This document shows positions 1 through 9,303 of a stretch of DNA of 64,000 nt, in pieces. The stretch is from the NCBI GenBank assembly GCA_017303795.1, contig JAFLBR010000001.1:186001-250000 (forward strand), read 5' to 3'. Positions within the stretch are counted from its first letter, which is position 1. Each line of letters starts with the position of its first letter. The notes under the pieces are model-generated. The model was not told where the DNA came from. It did no database searches and saw only the letters and a program-made list of their open reading frames with translations. Both the position numbers and the translations under genes were made by a program. Source of the stretch: Cytophagales bacterium. Lineage in GTDB: Bacteria; Bacteroidota; Bacteroidia; Cytophagales; Cyclobacteriaceae.

Positions 1-1
1 G

Positions 2-67
2 CTGATCAGCAAGATTGTTAAGTTCAGGGTAACAGAAAACCTGCAAAAGACTAAAATCAAAAAGTAA
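2..67 (+). CDS. possible C-terminal end of an upstream gene (partial)
   Basis: The first 22 codons of frame 2 are open from the window edge to a TAA and end in a basic tail (QKTKIKK). This is consistent with the last residues of a gene that begins before the window. It is far too short to assign to a family and could be chance. It is listed only because no other coding explanation for the left edge is visible. Confidence 0.25.
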   Translation: MISKIVKFRVTENLQKTKIKK

Positions 68-136
68 TTTTATTTTTCACCTTTGTTAAAATAATCTAGA
101 ACGCCAGCCGTCTACAGTCCTATAAAATCGCTGGCA

Positions 137-703
137 ATGGACCTGGCAATGCAAGACTTAAAGCAAAACACATTTTTGCGCGAAAAAGATAAACTCCTGG
201 GGTTTATCCGAAGCCGGGTTGCTACGGTGGAAGAAGCCGAAGACATTCTGCAGGATGTGTTCTATCAATTTGTAGCGGGCTTTCAAACAATTGAATCGCT
301 GGATCGGGTAACTTCCTGGCTTTACAGTGTGGCGCGCAATAAAATTATTGATCGCTACAGGCGCGATGCTGTACGACCACAACGTACCGATTTTGAATTT
401 CAGGCGGGCCGCGATGACGATGCACCTTTATCGCTGCACGAAATTTTGCCCGACCTCGGTAACAGTCCGGAGGCCACGTTATTACGCGAAGCCATCTGGG
501 ACGAGATAAGTGAAGCACTTGCCGAATTGCCAAGCGAACAACGCGAAATCTTTATTCTGAACGAGATTGAAGAAAAAGGATTTCGGGAGATAGCCGAAGA
601 GACAGGCGTATCAATTAACACACTGCTTTCGCGAAAGCGGTATGCTATAATTGCCCTGCGCAAACGGCTGCAAAAGTTTTATGATGATTTAACGAACGAT
701 TGA
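137..703 (+). CDS. ECF-type RNA polymerase sigma factor
   Basis: This 188-residue protein has the two-domain layout of sigma-70 family ECF factors. Region 2 (about residues 15-85) contains the helix with EEAEDILQDVFYQF and the downstream WLYSVARNKIIDRYRR stretch. Region 4 (about 125-180) contains LPSEQREIFILNEIEEKGFREIAEETG followed by the recognition-helix segment TLLSRKRYAI. Such factors bind core RNA polymerase and direct it to a limited regulon. No anti-sigma factor of the FecR/RskA type follows. Instead a small two-helix membrane protein starts 19 bases downstream and is probably co-transcribed, so it could act as the membrane partner. An internal ATG five codons in (149) is an alternative start. 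Confidence 0.93.
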   Translation: MDLAMQDLKQNTFLREKDKLLGFIRSRVATVEEAEDILQDVFYQFVAGFQTIESLDRVTSWLYSVARNKIIDRYRRDAVRPQRTDFEFQAGRDDDAPLSLHEILPDLGNSPEATLLREAIWDEISEALAELPSEQREIFILNEIEEKGFREIAEETGVSINTLLSRKRYAIIALRKRLQKFYDDLTND

Positions 704-722
704 TTTTTAAAGAATTAACAAT

Positions 723-1088
723 ATGCATTCAGGTAAAAAAATAGCCAAAGTTGTTATCCTTAGTATAATGGGGGTAGCTTTTTTAATTGGCGTAATCTGG
801 GGTACCATGTACCTGTGGAACTGGTTAGTACCAACATTATTCAACGGCCCGGTAGTTAACATCTGGCAAACGCTGGGCTTACTCGCGCTTTCGCGGATTT
901 TGTTTGGTCGATGGGGTGGTGGATGTAAACACAAAAACTCTAACGGCCCGTGGAAGCATTACTGGAAGGAGCGTTGGGCAAACATGAATGCTGAAGACCG
1001 CGAAAAGTTTAAGCAAAAACTTAAAGACAAGTGGTGCTATAAAGAAGAAAGCACTCCGGCTGCCAATTCAGGCACTTCAAACGGTTGA
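723..1088 (+). CDS. small membrane protein, co-transcribed with sigma factor
   Basis: This 121-residue protein has two hydrophobic stretches (about residues 8-35 and 43-63) joined by a short loop. A charged, Trp/Lys-rich tail follows, containing NMNAEDREKFKQKLKDKW. I do not recognise a named family. The tail is reminiscent of the short amphipathic helices of Spy/heavy-metal-sensor proteins, but the match is weak. The gene starts 19 bases after the sigma-factor stop, so a shared transcript and a role in holding or sensing for that sigma factor are plausible inferences, not demonstrated. Confidence 0.7.
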   Translation: MHSGKKIAKVVILSIMGVAFLIGVIWGTMYLWNWLVPTLFNGPVVNIWQTLGLLALSRILFGRWGGGCKHKNSNGPWKHYWKERWANMNAEDREKFKQKLKDKWCYKEESTPAANSGTSNG

Positions 1089-1215
1089 GGAGCCAGTTCG
1101 CTAAAAATTCACATAAGTTTTTTCAAAAACCCTGAACAATTGCCAAAAAATGGCGTTGAAGGAAACTGTGGAAACTTTTGGTAATGCTTTAAGTTTCCAT
1201 ACTTTTGCCGGCCTT

Positions 1216-1863
1216 ATGGAAGAAATTCAGACATACGATAAAATTTTGGAAGGTGCCGAGGCGCTTTTTATGAAGTACGGAATCCGCAGTGTTACCATGG
1301 ATGACATTGCGCGACACCTGGCCGTTTCTAAAAAAACATTGTATCAGCACTTTGCCGATAAAGATGAGTTGGTGTACAAAATGTCTGAAAAGTTTCTGGA
1401 TCGGGCTTTCAATCAATACGATGAGATTTCCCGAAGTTCTAAAAATTCAATTGAAGAACTGAGCAAGATTTCAGTGTGCATGAAGCTCGATATGGAAAAT
1501 ATGAATCCCTCCATGTTGTTCGACTTGCAGAAGTATCACACCAAAGCCTGGAATTTGTGGAACGAACATAAAGGTAAAGTGATTAGCGAATCGGTAATGC
1601 GCAACATTACTAAGGGGATTGAGGATGGCTACTTCCGTGCGGAAGTAAATCCTGAAATAATGGCCCTTATACGAGTAGCCCTGATTGAAAATGCATTTAA
1701 TGGTGATGTGTTTCCGCGCGAACGATTTAGCCTGATAGATGTCCAATTGCAGCTCTTCGAATTGTTTGTACATGGGCTGTGTACCGAAAAAGGAAAAAAA
1801 TTATATCAGAAATACAAAGAGAATACCCAAATAACCAACCAACCCAATGAAGCAGTTTTATAA
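1216..1863 (+). CDS. TetR/AcrR family transcriptional regulator
   Basis: The N-terminal DNA-binding domain is clear: ILEGAEALFMKYGIRSVTMDDIARHLAVSKKTLYQHFADKDELV is the classic TetR helix-turn-helix, followed by an all-helical ligand-binding domain of about 150 residues. I prefer the ATG at 1216 because it puts the helix-turn-helix about 10 residues from the start, as usual. An in-frame ATG at 1150 would add 22 atypical residues. The stop overlaps the start of the TolC-type gene by 17 bases, so this regulator is the first gene of the efflux operon and probably represses it in response to an exported compound. Confidence 0.92.
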   Translation: MEEIQTYDKILEGAEALFMKYGIRSVTMDDIARHLAVSKKTLYQHFADKDELVYKMSEKFLDRAFNQYDEISRSSKNSIEELSKISVCMKLDMENMNPSMLFDLQKYHTKAWNLWNEHKGKVISESVMRNITKGIEDGYFRAEVNPEIMALIRVALIENAFNGDVFPRERFSLIDVQLQLFELFVHGLCTEKGKKLYQKYKENTQITNQPNEAVL

Positions 1864-3274
1864 ATTTTTTAGTTTACTACTCATGCTTGCGGCCGCACCG
1901 GCCTTGCAGGCACAAACAACGTTTACGTTACAGCAATGCATTGATTATGCGTTAGAGAATTCGGTGCAGGTACAAAATGCCATACTGGATCAGGAGATCG
2001 CGCAAGCCAAAGTGAAAGAAACTATTGGCATTGGCTTACCACAAATCAGTGGAAGTGCTTCGTTGATGCATAACAATAAACTACCCCGGTTTTTTAACAC
2101 CTATACCGGACCAGGCGGTTTTATTGATTTCGGGGGAATACCCGGCATACAACCTGGCGATGTAGTGGCTGCCGAAAACTTCTTCCAATTAAAAAGCAGT
2201 GGCGATGCAAGTGTTTCAGTTAACCAGTTGATTTTTAATGGCTCGTACATTGTTGGACTAAGAGCATCCAAAACCTATAAAGAACTTTCGTACAAAGCCA
2301 CTGCCCAATCAAAAGAGCAGATTATACAACAGGTAACAAAGGCATATTACACCGTACTTATTAATAAAGAACGGGTAACACTTTTTACCAGCAACATTGC
2401 ACGGGTAGATTCTTTGCATAGAAATACCAAAGCACTTTTCGAAAATGGTTTTGCAGAAAGCATTGATGCCGATCGCATTCAGGTAACGCTTAACAATCTG
2501 ATTGTTGAACGCGATAAGTTTCTTAACATGAACGAACTGGGTATTGCTTTGTTAAAATTTCAAATGAATTACCCCATGAATCAACAAATTGATGTGGCCG
2601 GTAACATTAAAGATATTAACATAGCCGATGCTGCGCTGCATGAAACTTTAGATTATGCTAACCGCCCCGACTACCAATTGCTGGAAGTTAACAAACGCCT
2701 TCAGGAATTGAACATTAAAAACAATTATGCGTCTGCTTTGCCTACGCTTTCGGCATTTGCCAAGTACGGGTATTCTACGCAATCGCCTACTGTTGGTGGA
2801 TTGTTTAAAACCAATTCGCAGTTTAATGAAGTACCCGGTGCGGGTCCTGACAAGTGGTATGATTATTCCAACATCGGGCTTAGTCTTAACATTCCACTTT
2901 TTTCAGGCATGCAAAACCGGTATAAAGTACAACAGGAAAAAATTGCGCTGGAAAAAATCAATAACAACTTCCGCAGCTTAAAAGCTGGCATTGATCTAGA
3001 AACACAACAAGCCGGTTTAAACTACGACAATGCGTTGAAGTCGCTAAAAGCGCAACAACAAAACATGGAGTTGGCGGCCAAGGTGGCTAATGTTACCAAA
3101 ATTAAATATGAGCAAGGTGTAGGCTCAAACATTGAAGTGATTGATGCCGAAGATTCGCTACGCCAGGCGCAAACCAACTATTACAATGCGTTGTTCGATG
3201 CTATTGTGGCTAAAGTAGATTTAGACAAAGCATACGGCAAACTCGTACCGGCAACCACCAATGAAAACAAGTAA
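1847..3274 (+). CDS. TolC-family outer-membrane efflux protein
   Basis: A 475-residue protein with a signal peptide (hydrophobic core ending in ALQAQ) followed by FTLQQCIDYALENSVQVQNA, the typical opening of outer-membrane efflux proteins. Two long helical hairpin repeats follow; the second ends in KIKYEQGVGSNIEVIDAE and QAQTNYYNALFDA. It should form the trimeric outer-membrane channel of a tripartite pump. It overlaps the TetR gene upstream by 17 bases and is followed at once by the adaptor and RND genes. Its length is normal for the family. Confidence 0.95.
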   Translation: MKQFYKFFSLLLMLAAAPALQAQTTFTLQQCIDYALENSVQVQNAILDQEIAQAKVKETIGIGLPQISGSASLMHNNKLPRFFNTYTGPGGFIDFGGIPGIQPGDVVAAENFFQLKSSGDASVSVNQLIFNGSYIVGLRASKTYKELSYKATAQSKEQIIQQVTKAYYTVLINKERVTLFTSNIARVDSLHRNTKALFENGFAESIDADRIQVTLNNLIVERDKFLNMNELGIALLKFQMNYPMNQQIDVAGNIKDINIADAALHETLDYANRPDYQLLEVNKRLQELNIKNNYASALPTLSAFAKYGYSTQSPTVGGLFKTNSQFNEVPGAGPDKWYDYSNIGLSLNIPLFSGMQNRYKVQQEKIALEKINNNFRSLKAGIDLETQQAGLNYDNALKSLKAQQQNMELAAKVANVTKIKYEQGVGSNIEVIDAEDSLRQAQTNYYNALFDAIVAKVDLDKAYGKLVPATTNENK

Positions 3275-3296
3275 CCAAAATCAATTTCCCTATACT

Positions 3297-4421
3297 ATGA
3301 AATCAAGATATACAAGTTTACTAATTGCTTCGGCCTTAACCAGTGTAGTGCTGATTGGCTGTGGCGAAGAAGATAAAGCGGCACAATTGGCTAAGCTAAA
3401 GACTCAGCAGACAGAGCTTGCTAAAAGCATTGCTGCACTTGAAACGGAAATAGCTGAGGCTAATCCAGATGCAGTTACAATTAGAATGAAAGATATTAAT
3501 GTAAGCGAACTGGCTACACGCAAGTTTGATTATTTTGTTCAAACCCAAGGAATGATTGAATCAGAAGACAACATTCTGGTTAGCGCTAAATCAATGGGGG
3601 TTATTACAGCTGTATTTGTGAAGGAAGGACAAAGCGTAACGAAAGGACAAATACTTGCTCAGATTGATAACTCCATTACAGAAAGTTCTATTGTTGAAGT
3701 AAAATCTTCCTTAAACTTAGCGAAGACTGTTTTCGAAAAGCAAGAAAAGTTGTGGCAGCAAAAAATAGGAACTGAGATTCAGTTTCTTCAAGCAAAAAAT
3801 AACAAAGAAAGCCTGGAGGCAAGATTGGCAACCTTGAACGAACAGTTAGACATGGCCAGAATTAAATCGCCCATTAATGGTACAATCGAAGCGGTGAACA
3901 TTAAGATTGGAGAGAATGCGGCACCGGGTGCTCCGGCATTTCGGGTTATAAATACCAATAACCTAAAGGTTACTGCAAAAGTATCGGAAGCGTATGTTAC
4001 CTCAATAGATAAGGGAAATAAAGTGCAGGTGATTTTGCCTGATCTGGATAAGAAGATGGATGCGAACGTAACCTTTGTAGGCCGTAATATTGATCCCCTT
4101 TCAAGATCATTTCCTATAGAAGTAAAACTGGCTTCGCAGGCATCGCTGCGCCCAAGTATGACAGCCATCTTACGCGTTGTTTTTAAAAGTGAACCCAATG
4201 CATTAACAGTTCCCATCAACCTGGTGCAAGACATTAATGGTAAAAAAATTGTTTACGTGGCCGAAATGGATGGTAAGCAACTGGTTGCCCGCAGGAAGGA
4301 AGTAAGTGTGGGAGGTGTGTATGATAATCTTGCCGAAATAACTTCAGGTTTGAAAGTGGGTGATAAAATCATCACGGTAGGATATCAGGGCTTAAACGAT
4401 GGAGAGTTTGTTAAGATATAG
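3297..4421 (+). CDS. RND efflux periplasmic adaptor lipoprotein (MFP/HlyD type)
   Basis: Starting at the ATG at 3297, the protein opens with a lipoprotein signal (core SLLIASALTSVVL, lipobox LIGC). An in-frame ATG at 3261 lies inside the TolC gene and would disrupt that signal. After a short Ala/Glu/Leu coiled coil comes the barrel-sandwich half-motif VSAKSMGVITAVFVKEGQ and a helical hairpin (about residues 120-190). The second half-motif RIKSPINGTIEAVNIKIGE and a beta-barrel domain complete it. This adaptor links the RND pump to the TolC channel. It is 374 residues, normal for the family, and lies mid-operon. Confidence 0.95.
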   Translation: MKSRYTSLLIASALTSVVLIGCGEEDKAAQLAKLKTQQTELAKSIAALETEIAEANPDAVTIRMKDINVSELATRKFDYFVQTQGMIESEDNILVSAKSMGVITAVFVKEGQSVTKGQILAQIDNSITESSIVEVKSSLNLAKTVFEKQEKLWQQKIGTEIQFLQAKNNKESLEARLATLNEQLDMARIKSPINGTIEAVNIKIGENAAPGAPAFRVINTNNLKVTAKVSEAYVTSIDKGNKVQVILPDLDKKMDANVTFVGRNIDPLSRSFPIEVKLASQASLRPSMTAILRVVFKSEPNALTVPINLVQDINGKKIVYVAEMDGKQLVARRKEVSVGGVYDNLAEITSGLKVGDKIITVGYQGLNDGEFVKI

Positions 4422-4482
4422 TCAATTAGTCCGACCAAGTCATGTAATGATTTTCAAAGACTAATTACTAAAACACAAAGTT

Positions 4483-7400
4483 ATGCAAGACATAGAAAAA
4501 GAATTTAAGCCCACCAGTTGGGCCATCGATAATAAGGTAAGCATTTACGTGGCAACAGTTATAATCTGTTTGGCTGGTATTATGACTTACATGGGGCTTC
4601 CGAAGGAAAACTTTCCGGAAGTTGTTTTCCCGCAAATATTTGTTGCCACCGTTTATCCGGGAGCAGCTCCTGCCGATATTGAAAACCTGATTACTAAAGA
4701 AATTGAGAAAGAAATCAAATCAATTTCTGGGGTGAAGAAAGTAAAGAGTAATTCGGTACAGAGTTTCTCAAACGTAATTGTTGAGTTTGAAACGGATATT
4801 GATGTTGATAAGGCAAAGCAGGATGTTAAAGATGCCGTAGATCGCGCCAAGCCAAACCTGCCAAGCGATTTACCCGATGATCCGTTTGTGCAAGAGATTG
4901 ATATCTCTGAGTTTCCCATTATGAACGTTAATTTATCGGGCGACTATGATTTACAGACGCTTAAGAAGTATGCGGAACAAATGCAGGATGCTATTGAAAG
5001 CATTCGCGAAATAAGGCGTGTAGATATTGTGGGTGCGTTAACGCGCGAGATTCAAATCAACATCGACATGTTTAAGCTGGCAGCTGCTGGTGTAAGCCTC
5101 GATGATGTTTCAATGGCGGTTTCATCAGAAAATGTAATTATTCCGGGCGGCCAAATTTCTGTAGGGGGTATGAAGCGTTCCCTTACGGTGAACGGTGAGT
5201 TTACCTCTGCCCAACAGATTGCAGATATTGTTATTGGATCAACCACAGGTGGTAAAATCTATTTAAAAGATATTGCCCAGGTAATAGACTCGCATGCTGA
5301 GCAGGAAAGTTTTGCCAGGTTAAATGGTAAAAACGTAATTACACTAAACGTAATTAAGCGAAGTGGCGAAAATTTGATTATTGCATCCGATGAGATTAAT
5401 GCCATTGTTGCTCACTATCAAAAGGAAATCTTACCGCCAGGCGTAGAGATAACCATTACAGCCGATCAATCCGACAATACAAGAATTACGTTGCACGATT
5501 TGATTAATACAATCATTATAGGATTTACATTGGTAACGCTTATCCTGATGTTTTTTATGGGTGCTACCAATGCCATCTTCGTGGGATTGTCAGTGCCTAT
5601 TTCAAGTTTCATTGCTTTCCTGTTATTCCCAACCATTGGGTTTACATTGAATTTAATGACACTCTTCTCGTTTCTGTTGGCATTGGGTATAGTTGTAGAT
5701 GATGCAATTGTAGTTATTGAAAATACGCATAGAGTATTTGACAATGGAAAAGTGCCGATTCGCAAAGCTGCCAAGATTGCAGCCGGTGAGGTATTTCTTC
5801 CTGTACTTTCAGGTACGTTAGTGGTGCTGGCTCCGTTTGTTCCGCTTGCCTTTTGGCCGGGCGTAATCGGGAAATTTATGTTCTTTTTACCGGTTACGTT
5901 AATCGTTACGTTGTTAGCCTCTTTGTTGGTTGCGTATATCATGAACCCGGTGTTTGCAGCCGATTTTATGGACACACACGATCACGACCATAAAGAATCT
6001 AAGTTTTCAAGAGGATTTAAGATTACCACGGTTGTATTTGGTTCGTTAGCATTGATGAGTTACATAGTAGGGGCTGTAGGTTTAGGTAATTTGGCCGTAT
6101 TCCTGTTCGCACTTTATGCTCTGCATCATTTTTACATATCAAAAGTGATTTCAAAATTTCAAACTGTTGGCTGGCCAAAAGTGCAAGAAGGCTACAAGAA
6201 AATGGTAAGCTGGTGTTTGGAAGGTGCGCGGCCCATTATAATTTTTGGTAGTGTAATTGTTCTTTTCTTTTTCTCAATCTGGTTTACGGGTGTTCGCAAA
6301 CCGCCTGTAGTATTTTTCCCGCAAGGCGATCCTAATTTTATTTTTGCTTATATCCGTATGCCTATTGGTACCGATCAATTGGTAACAGACTCAGTTACGC
6401 GGATAGTAGAAAAGCGTGTTACCGATGTAGTAGGGGCCGATAATAAAATTGTAAAATCAATTATTGCAAACGTAGCGGTGGGCGCATCGGAAGATCAGTT
6501 TGCCGGAACAAATGCACAGCCCCATTTAGGAAAGGTGAGCGTAGCGTTTGTAACGTTTGCTGAACGCGATGGGCAATCAACCAAAGAGTATCTCGGCAAA
6601 ATTAGAGATGCAGTGAAAGGAATAAAAGGTGCCGAGGTTTCTGTAAATCAGGAACAAGGCGGGCCACCTACAGGTAAGCCGGTAAATATTGAGGTAAGCT
6701 CAGAGAAGTTTGAAGATTTGGTAGCAACAGCCGACCGCGTAAAACGATATCTCGATTCCTTACAGGTGCCGGGTGTTGAAGAGTTGAAATCGGATTTTCA
6801 AAATGATAAACCCGAAATTGTGGTTACGATTGATCGTGAAAAAGCAAATCGTGAAGGCATTTCTACAGCACAAATTGGAATGGCTTTGAACACTGCCATT
6901 AATGGCCGTGATATTTCTAAATTCAGAGATGCTAATGATGATTATGATATTACGCTACGCATTCGCGAAGACTTGCGTAATGATATTAACACTTTAATGA
7001 ATTTGCCGCTTACCTATCGCGATATGGCCAGTGGCGGCATGGTAAGACAGGTTCCATTATCAGCCATCGCTAAAATAGAATACTCCAATAGTTTTGCGGG
7101 TATCAATCGAATAGATCAAAAACGAGTGATCACTATTTCATCAAACGTGTTGGGCGATGCCAATCCAAATGAAGTAGTAACGACTATTGAGGACAAGCTG
7201 AAGTCTTTTTCTGCACCCGATGGTGTTACTATAAAGATGACAGGCGAACAAGAAGATCAGGAAGAGACTTCTGCCTTTTTAGGAATTGCCGGAATGGTGG
7301 CGTTGGGATTAATATTTATGATTCTGGTAGTTCAGTTTAATTCAACAGGAAAACCCTTAATCATTTTAGCAGAAATTATCTTTAGTGTGATTGGTGTGCT

Positions 7401-7881
7401 GTTAGGCTTTTCAATTACAAGAATGGAAATTTCAATTGTAATGTCGGGCGTTGGTATTATGGCACTCGCAGGCATTGTGGTGCGCAATGGTATTCTCTTA
7501 GTTGAGTTTACCGACCTGTTGATCTCGCAAGGTGTTGAATTGAAAGAAGCAATCATTGAAGCAGCACGAACTCGTATGACTCCCGTATTATTAACGGCAA
7601 TGGCTGCAACTTTAGGTCTTATTCCGTTGGCGGTTGGTTTTAACATCGACTTTGTGGCGTTGTTCACAGAGTTTAAACCACATATTTTCTTTGGAGGAGA
7701 TAACGTAGCCTTCTGGGGACCACTTTCTTGGACCATGATTTTCGGATTGATCTTTGGAACCTTCCTTACTTTGTTTCTGGTGCCGGTTATGTATTTGATG
7801 ATGGCTCGTACAAAGGCTAGAATCTTCAAAAAGAAAATAGCAGAAGGTACTGCTGCGGAAAATGCTGTGGCCGTACATTAA
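4483..7881 (+). CDS. RND efflux transporter permease (AcrB/MexB-like)
   Basis: At 1132 residues this is a full-length resistance-nodulation-division pump. It has an N-terminal transmembrane helix after WAIDNKVSIYVATVIICLAG, a large porter domain, then helices 2-6. Helix 4 carries GIVVDDAIVVIENTHRV with the adjacent aspartates used for proton relay. The porter/TM arrangement then repeats, with VALGLIFMILVVQFNS and GIMALAGIVVRNGILLVEF in the second half. A His/Asp-rich stretch (DTHDHDHKES, near residue 500) lies in the cytoplasmic linker; it could bind metal but may be only a linker. The gene ends the TetR-TolC-adaptor-RND operon, with a strong terminator 20 bases downstream. The substrate cannot be inferred. 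Confidence 0.95.
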   Translation: MQDIEKEFKPTSWAIDNKVSIYVATVIICLAGIMTYMGLPKENFPEVVFPQIFVATVYPGAAPADIENLITKEIEKEIKSISGVKKVKSNSVQSFSNVIVEFETDIDVDKAKQDVKDAVDRAKPNLPSDLPDDPFVQEIDISEFPIMNVNLSGDYDLQTLKKYAEQMQDAIESIREIRRVDIVGALTREIQINIDMFKLAAAGVSLDDVSMAVSSENVIIPGGQISVGGMKRSLTVNGEFTSAQQIADIVIGSTTGGKIYLKDIAQVIDSHAEQESFARLNGKNVITLNVIKRSGENLIIASDEINAIVAHYQKEILPPGVEITITADQSDNTRITLHDLINTIIIGFTLVTLILMFFMGATNAIFVGLSVPISSFIAFLLFPTIGFTLNLMTLFSFLLALGIVVDDAIVVIENTHRVFDNGKVPIRKAAKIAAGEVFLPVLSGTLVVLAPFVPLAFWPGVIGKFMFFLPVTLIVTLLASLLVAYIMNPVFAADFMDTHDHDHKESKFSRGFKITTVVFGSLALMSYIVGAVGLGNLAVFLFALYALHHFYISKVISKFQTVGWPKVQEGYKKMVSWCLEGARPIIIFGSVIVLFFFSIWFTGVRKPPVVFFPQGDPNFIFAYIRMPIGTDQLVTDSVTRIVEKRVTDVVGADNKIVKSIIANVAVGASEDQFAGTNAQPHLGKVSVAFVTFAERDGQSTKEYLGKIRDAVKGIKGAEVSVNQEQGGPPTGKPVNIEVSSEKFEDLVATADRVKRYLDSLQVPGVEELKSDFQNDKPEIVVTIDREKANREGISTAQIGMALNTAINGRDISKFRDANDDYDITLRIREDLRNDINTLMNLPLTYRDMASGGMVRQVPLSAIAKIEYSNSFAGINRIDQKRVITISSNVLGDANPNEVVTTIEDKLKSFSAPDGVTIKMTGEQEDQEETSAFLGIAGMVALGLIFMILVVQFNSTGKPLIILAEIIFSVIGVLLGFSITRMEISIVMSGVGIMALAGIVVRNGILLVEFTDLLISQGVELKEAIIEAARTRMTPVLLTAMAATLGLIPLAVGFNIDFVALFTEFKPHIFFGGDNVAFWGPLSWTMIFGLIFGTFLTLFLVPVMYLMMARTKARIFKKKIAEGTAAENAVAVH

Positions 7882-7900
7882 TAGTTAATTAAAATAATCT

Positions 7901-7940
7901 AAATCATCCTGCGTCTGTATAGGTGCAGGATGATTTTTTT
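7901..7940 (+). terminator. Rho-independent terminator of the RND efflux operon
   Basis: A perfect 12-bp stem (AAATCATCCTGC at 7901-7912 pairing with GCAGGATGATTT at 7925-7936) has a 12-base loop and a run of T to 7940. It lies 20 bases after the pump stop codon. The GTG at 7923, a possible early start for the next gene, falls inside this stem and is therefore unlikely to be used. Confidence 0.88.
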
Positions 7941-7943
7941 AAT

Positions 7944-9188
7944 ATGAAACGTATTATGGCCTTATTAATCGCGTTTGCTTTGCTGCTGCTGATAGACATC
8001 TATTTCTATCAGGCGGTGCTGGCGGTAACCAAAAGCTGGTCGCCCCTGTGGCGGCAAGTAGGTCGTATTGGTTTCTGGATTCCGACTGTCTTAAGTTTTA
8101 GTGCATTAATCTGGTGGCAGGTGGCCGACCCGTATACCATAAACGCCAACGTGCGCAATTGGATTATTACCGGAGTGTTTGCCACTTACTTTTCAAAACT
8201 GATTGGCATTATCTTTTTGCTGATAGATGATTTACAACGCGTAGTGCGTTGGGCTGCAGGTTTGTTTCAGAAGAAAAATGAAGCCTTGCCGGGCGAGCCC
8301 ATTACCCGCTCACAATTTTTAACACAGGCTGCTGTAATTGCCAGTGCCGTGCCGCTGGGCGCGATGGTGTATGGTATTGTTTCCGGGGCACACGATTACC
8401 GCGTGCGCAAGGTAACGGTTAAGTTGCCCAACTTACCAAAGGCATTTGATGGCTTGCGCATCGCACAACTCTCCGACATTCACAGTGGAAGTTTTTTTAA
8501 CAAGACTGCTGTTAAAGGCGGAGTAGAAATGGTGCTGAACGAAAAAACCGACTTAATCTTTTTTACAGGCGACCTGGTGAATAACGAATCGGTGGAGGTG
8601 AAAGATTATATTAATGTGTTCGATAAACTAAAAGCACCGCTGGGTGTGTATTCCGTAACCGGCAATCACGATTATGGCGATTATAAAAGTTGGAACACAA
8701 AAGAAGCCAAGCAACAAAACTTTAAAGACCTGATAGAAGCACATCGCTTACTGGGTTTTGATTTGTTGATGAACGAACACCGGTTTATTGTACAAGGTGG
8801 GGAGAAACTGGCCATACTCGGAATTGAAAACTGGGGTGGTGGTGGTTTTGCCAAATACGGTAAACTCGATCAGGCGTATGCAGGCACAACCGATGCCGCT
8901 GTAAAATTATTATTGAGCCACGACCCCAGCCATTGGGATGCGCAAGTGCGACCGAATTATAAAGATATTGATCTTGCCTTTGCTGGCCACACGCACGGCT
9001 TCCAGTTTGGCGTAGAGTTGGGCGATTTTAAATGGAGTCCTTCGCAATATGCGTATAAACAATGGGCGGGTTTATATACCGAAGGCAACCAGCATTTATA
9101 TGTAAACCGTGGCTTTGGCTACCTCGGCTATCCGGGGCGCATCGGTATGCCACCGGAAATAACGATACTCGAATTAAAGCGTGCTTAA
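7944..9188 (+). CDS. membrane metallophosphoesterase (YkuE-like)
   Basis: Starting from the ATG at 7944, the protein has about four hydrophobic segments in the first 140 residues. A calcineurin-like phosphoesterase domain follows with all metal motifs in order: LSDIHSG, FTGDLVNNE, TGNHDYGD, LLSHDP and AGHTHGFQFG. These bind two metals and hydrolyse phosphoester bonds. Related YkuE/YaeI proteins are membrane-associated, and some act on lipid phosphates. The catalytic domain probably faces the periplasm because a hydrophobic segment (AAVIASAVPLGAMVYGIVSG) precedes it. The gene is monocistronic between two terminators. Confidence 0.9.
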   Translation: MKRIMALLIAFALLLLIDIYFYQAVLAVTKSWSPLWRQVGRIGFWIPTVLSFSALIWWQVADPYTINANVRNWIITGVFATYFSKLIGIIFLLIDDLQRVVRWAAGLFQKKNEALPGEPITRSQFLTQAAVIASAVPLGAMVYGIVSGAHDYRVRKVTVKLPNLPKAFDGLRIAQLSDIHSGSFFNKTAVKGGVEMVLNEKTDLIFFTGDLVNNESVEVKDYINVFDKLKAPLGVYSVTGNHDYGDYKSWNTKEAKQQNFKDLIEAHRLLGFDLLMNEHRFIVQGGEKLAILGIENWGGGGFAKYGKLDQAYAGTTDAAVKLLLSHDPSHWDAQVRPNYKDIDLAFAGHTHGFQFGVELGDFKWSPSQYAYKQWAGLYTEGNQHLYVNRGFGYLGYPGRIGMPPEITILELKRA

Positions 9189-9194
9189 ATCTTG

Positions 9195-9222
9195 AAGGCT
9201 GCTGGTAATGGCAGCCTTTTTT
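9195..9222 (+). terminator. Rho-independent terminator
   Basis: A perfect 8-bp stem, AAGGCTGC (9195-9202) with GCAGCCTT (9211-9218), has an 8-base loop and a T-rich run. It lies a few bases after the metallophosphoesterase stop. Confidence 0.85.
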
Positions 9223-9303
9223 GTTTTGAAGGGAGTGGGAATTGGATTATGTTAGGGGAGGGAATTACTCATTAAGCTTAATACCTAGTACTTATAAAAT
9301 TCA

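Noticed and set aside
7332-7829. 165-codon open frame antisense to the RND pump gene
   Set aside because: It lies wholly within a strongly supported gene, its translation is Asn/Ile/Thr/Lys-rich and unstructured, and it has no family features; it is a shadow of the pump's codon use. The same applies to other antisense frames inside large genes, such as 5466-5975 and 3788-4234.
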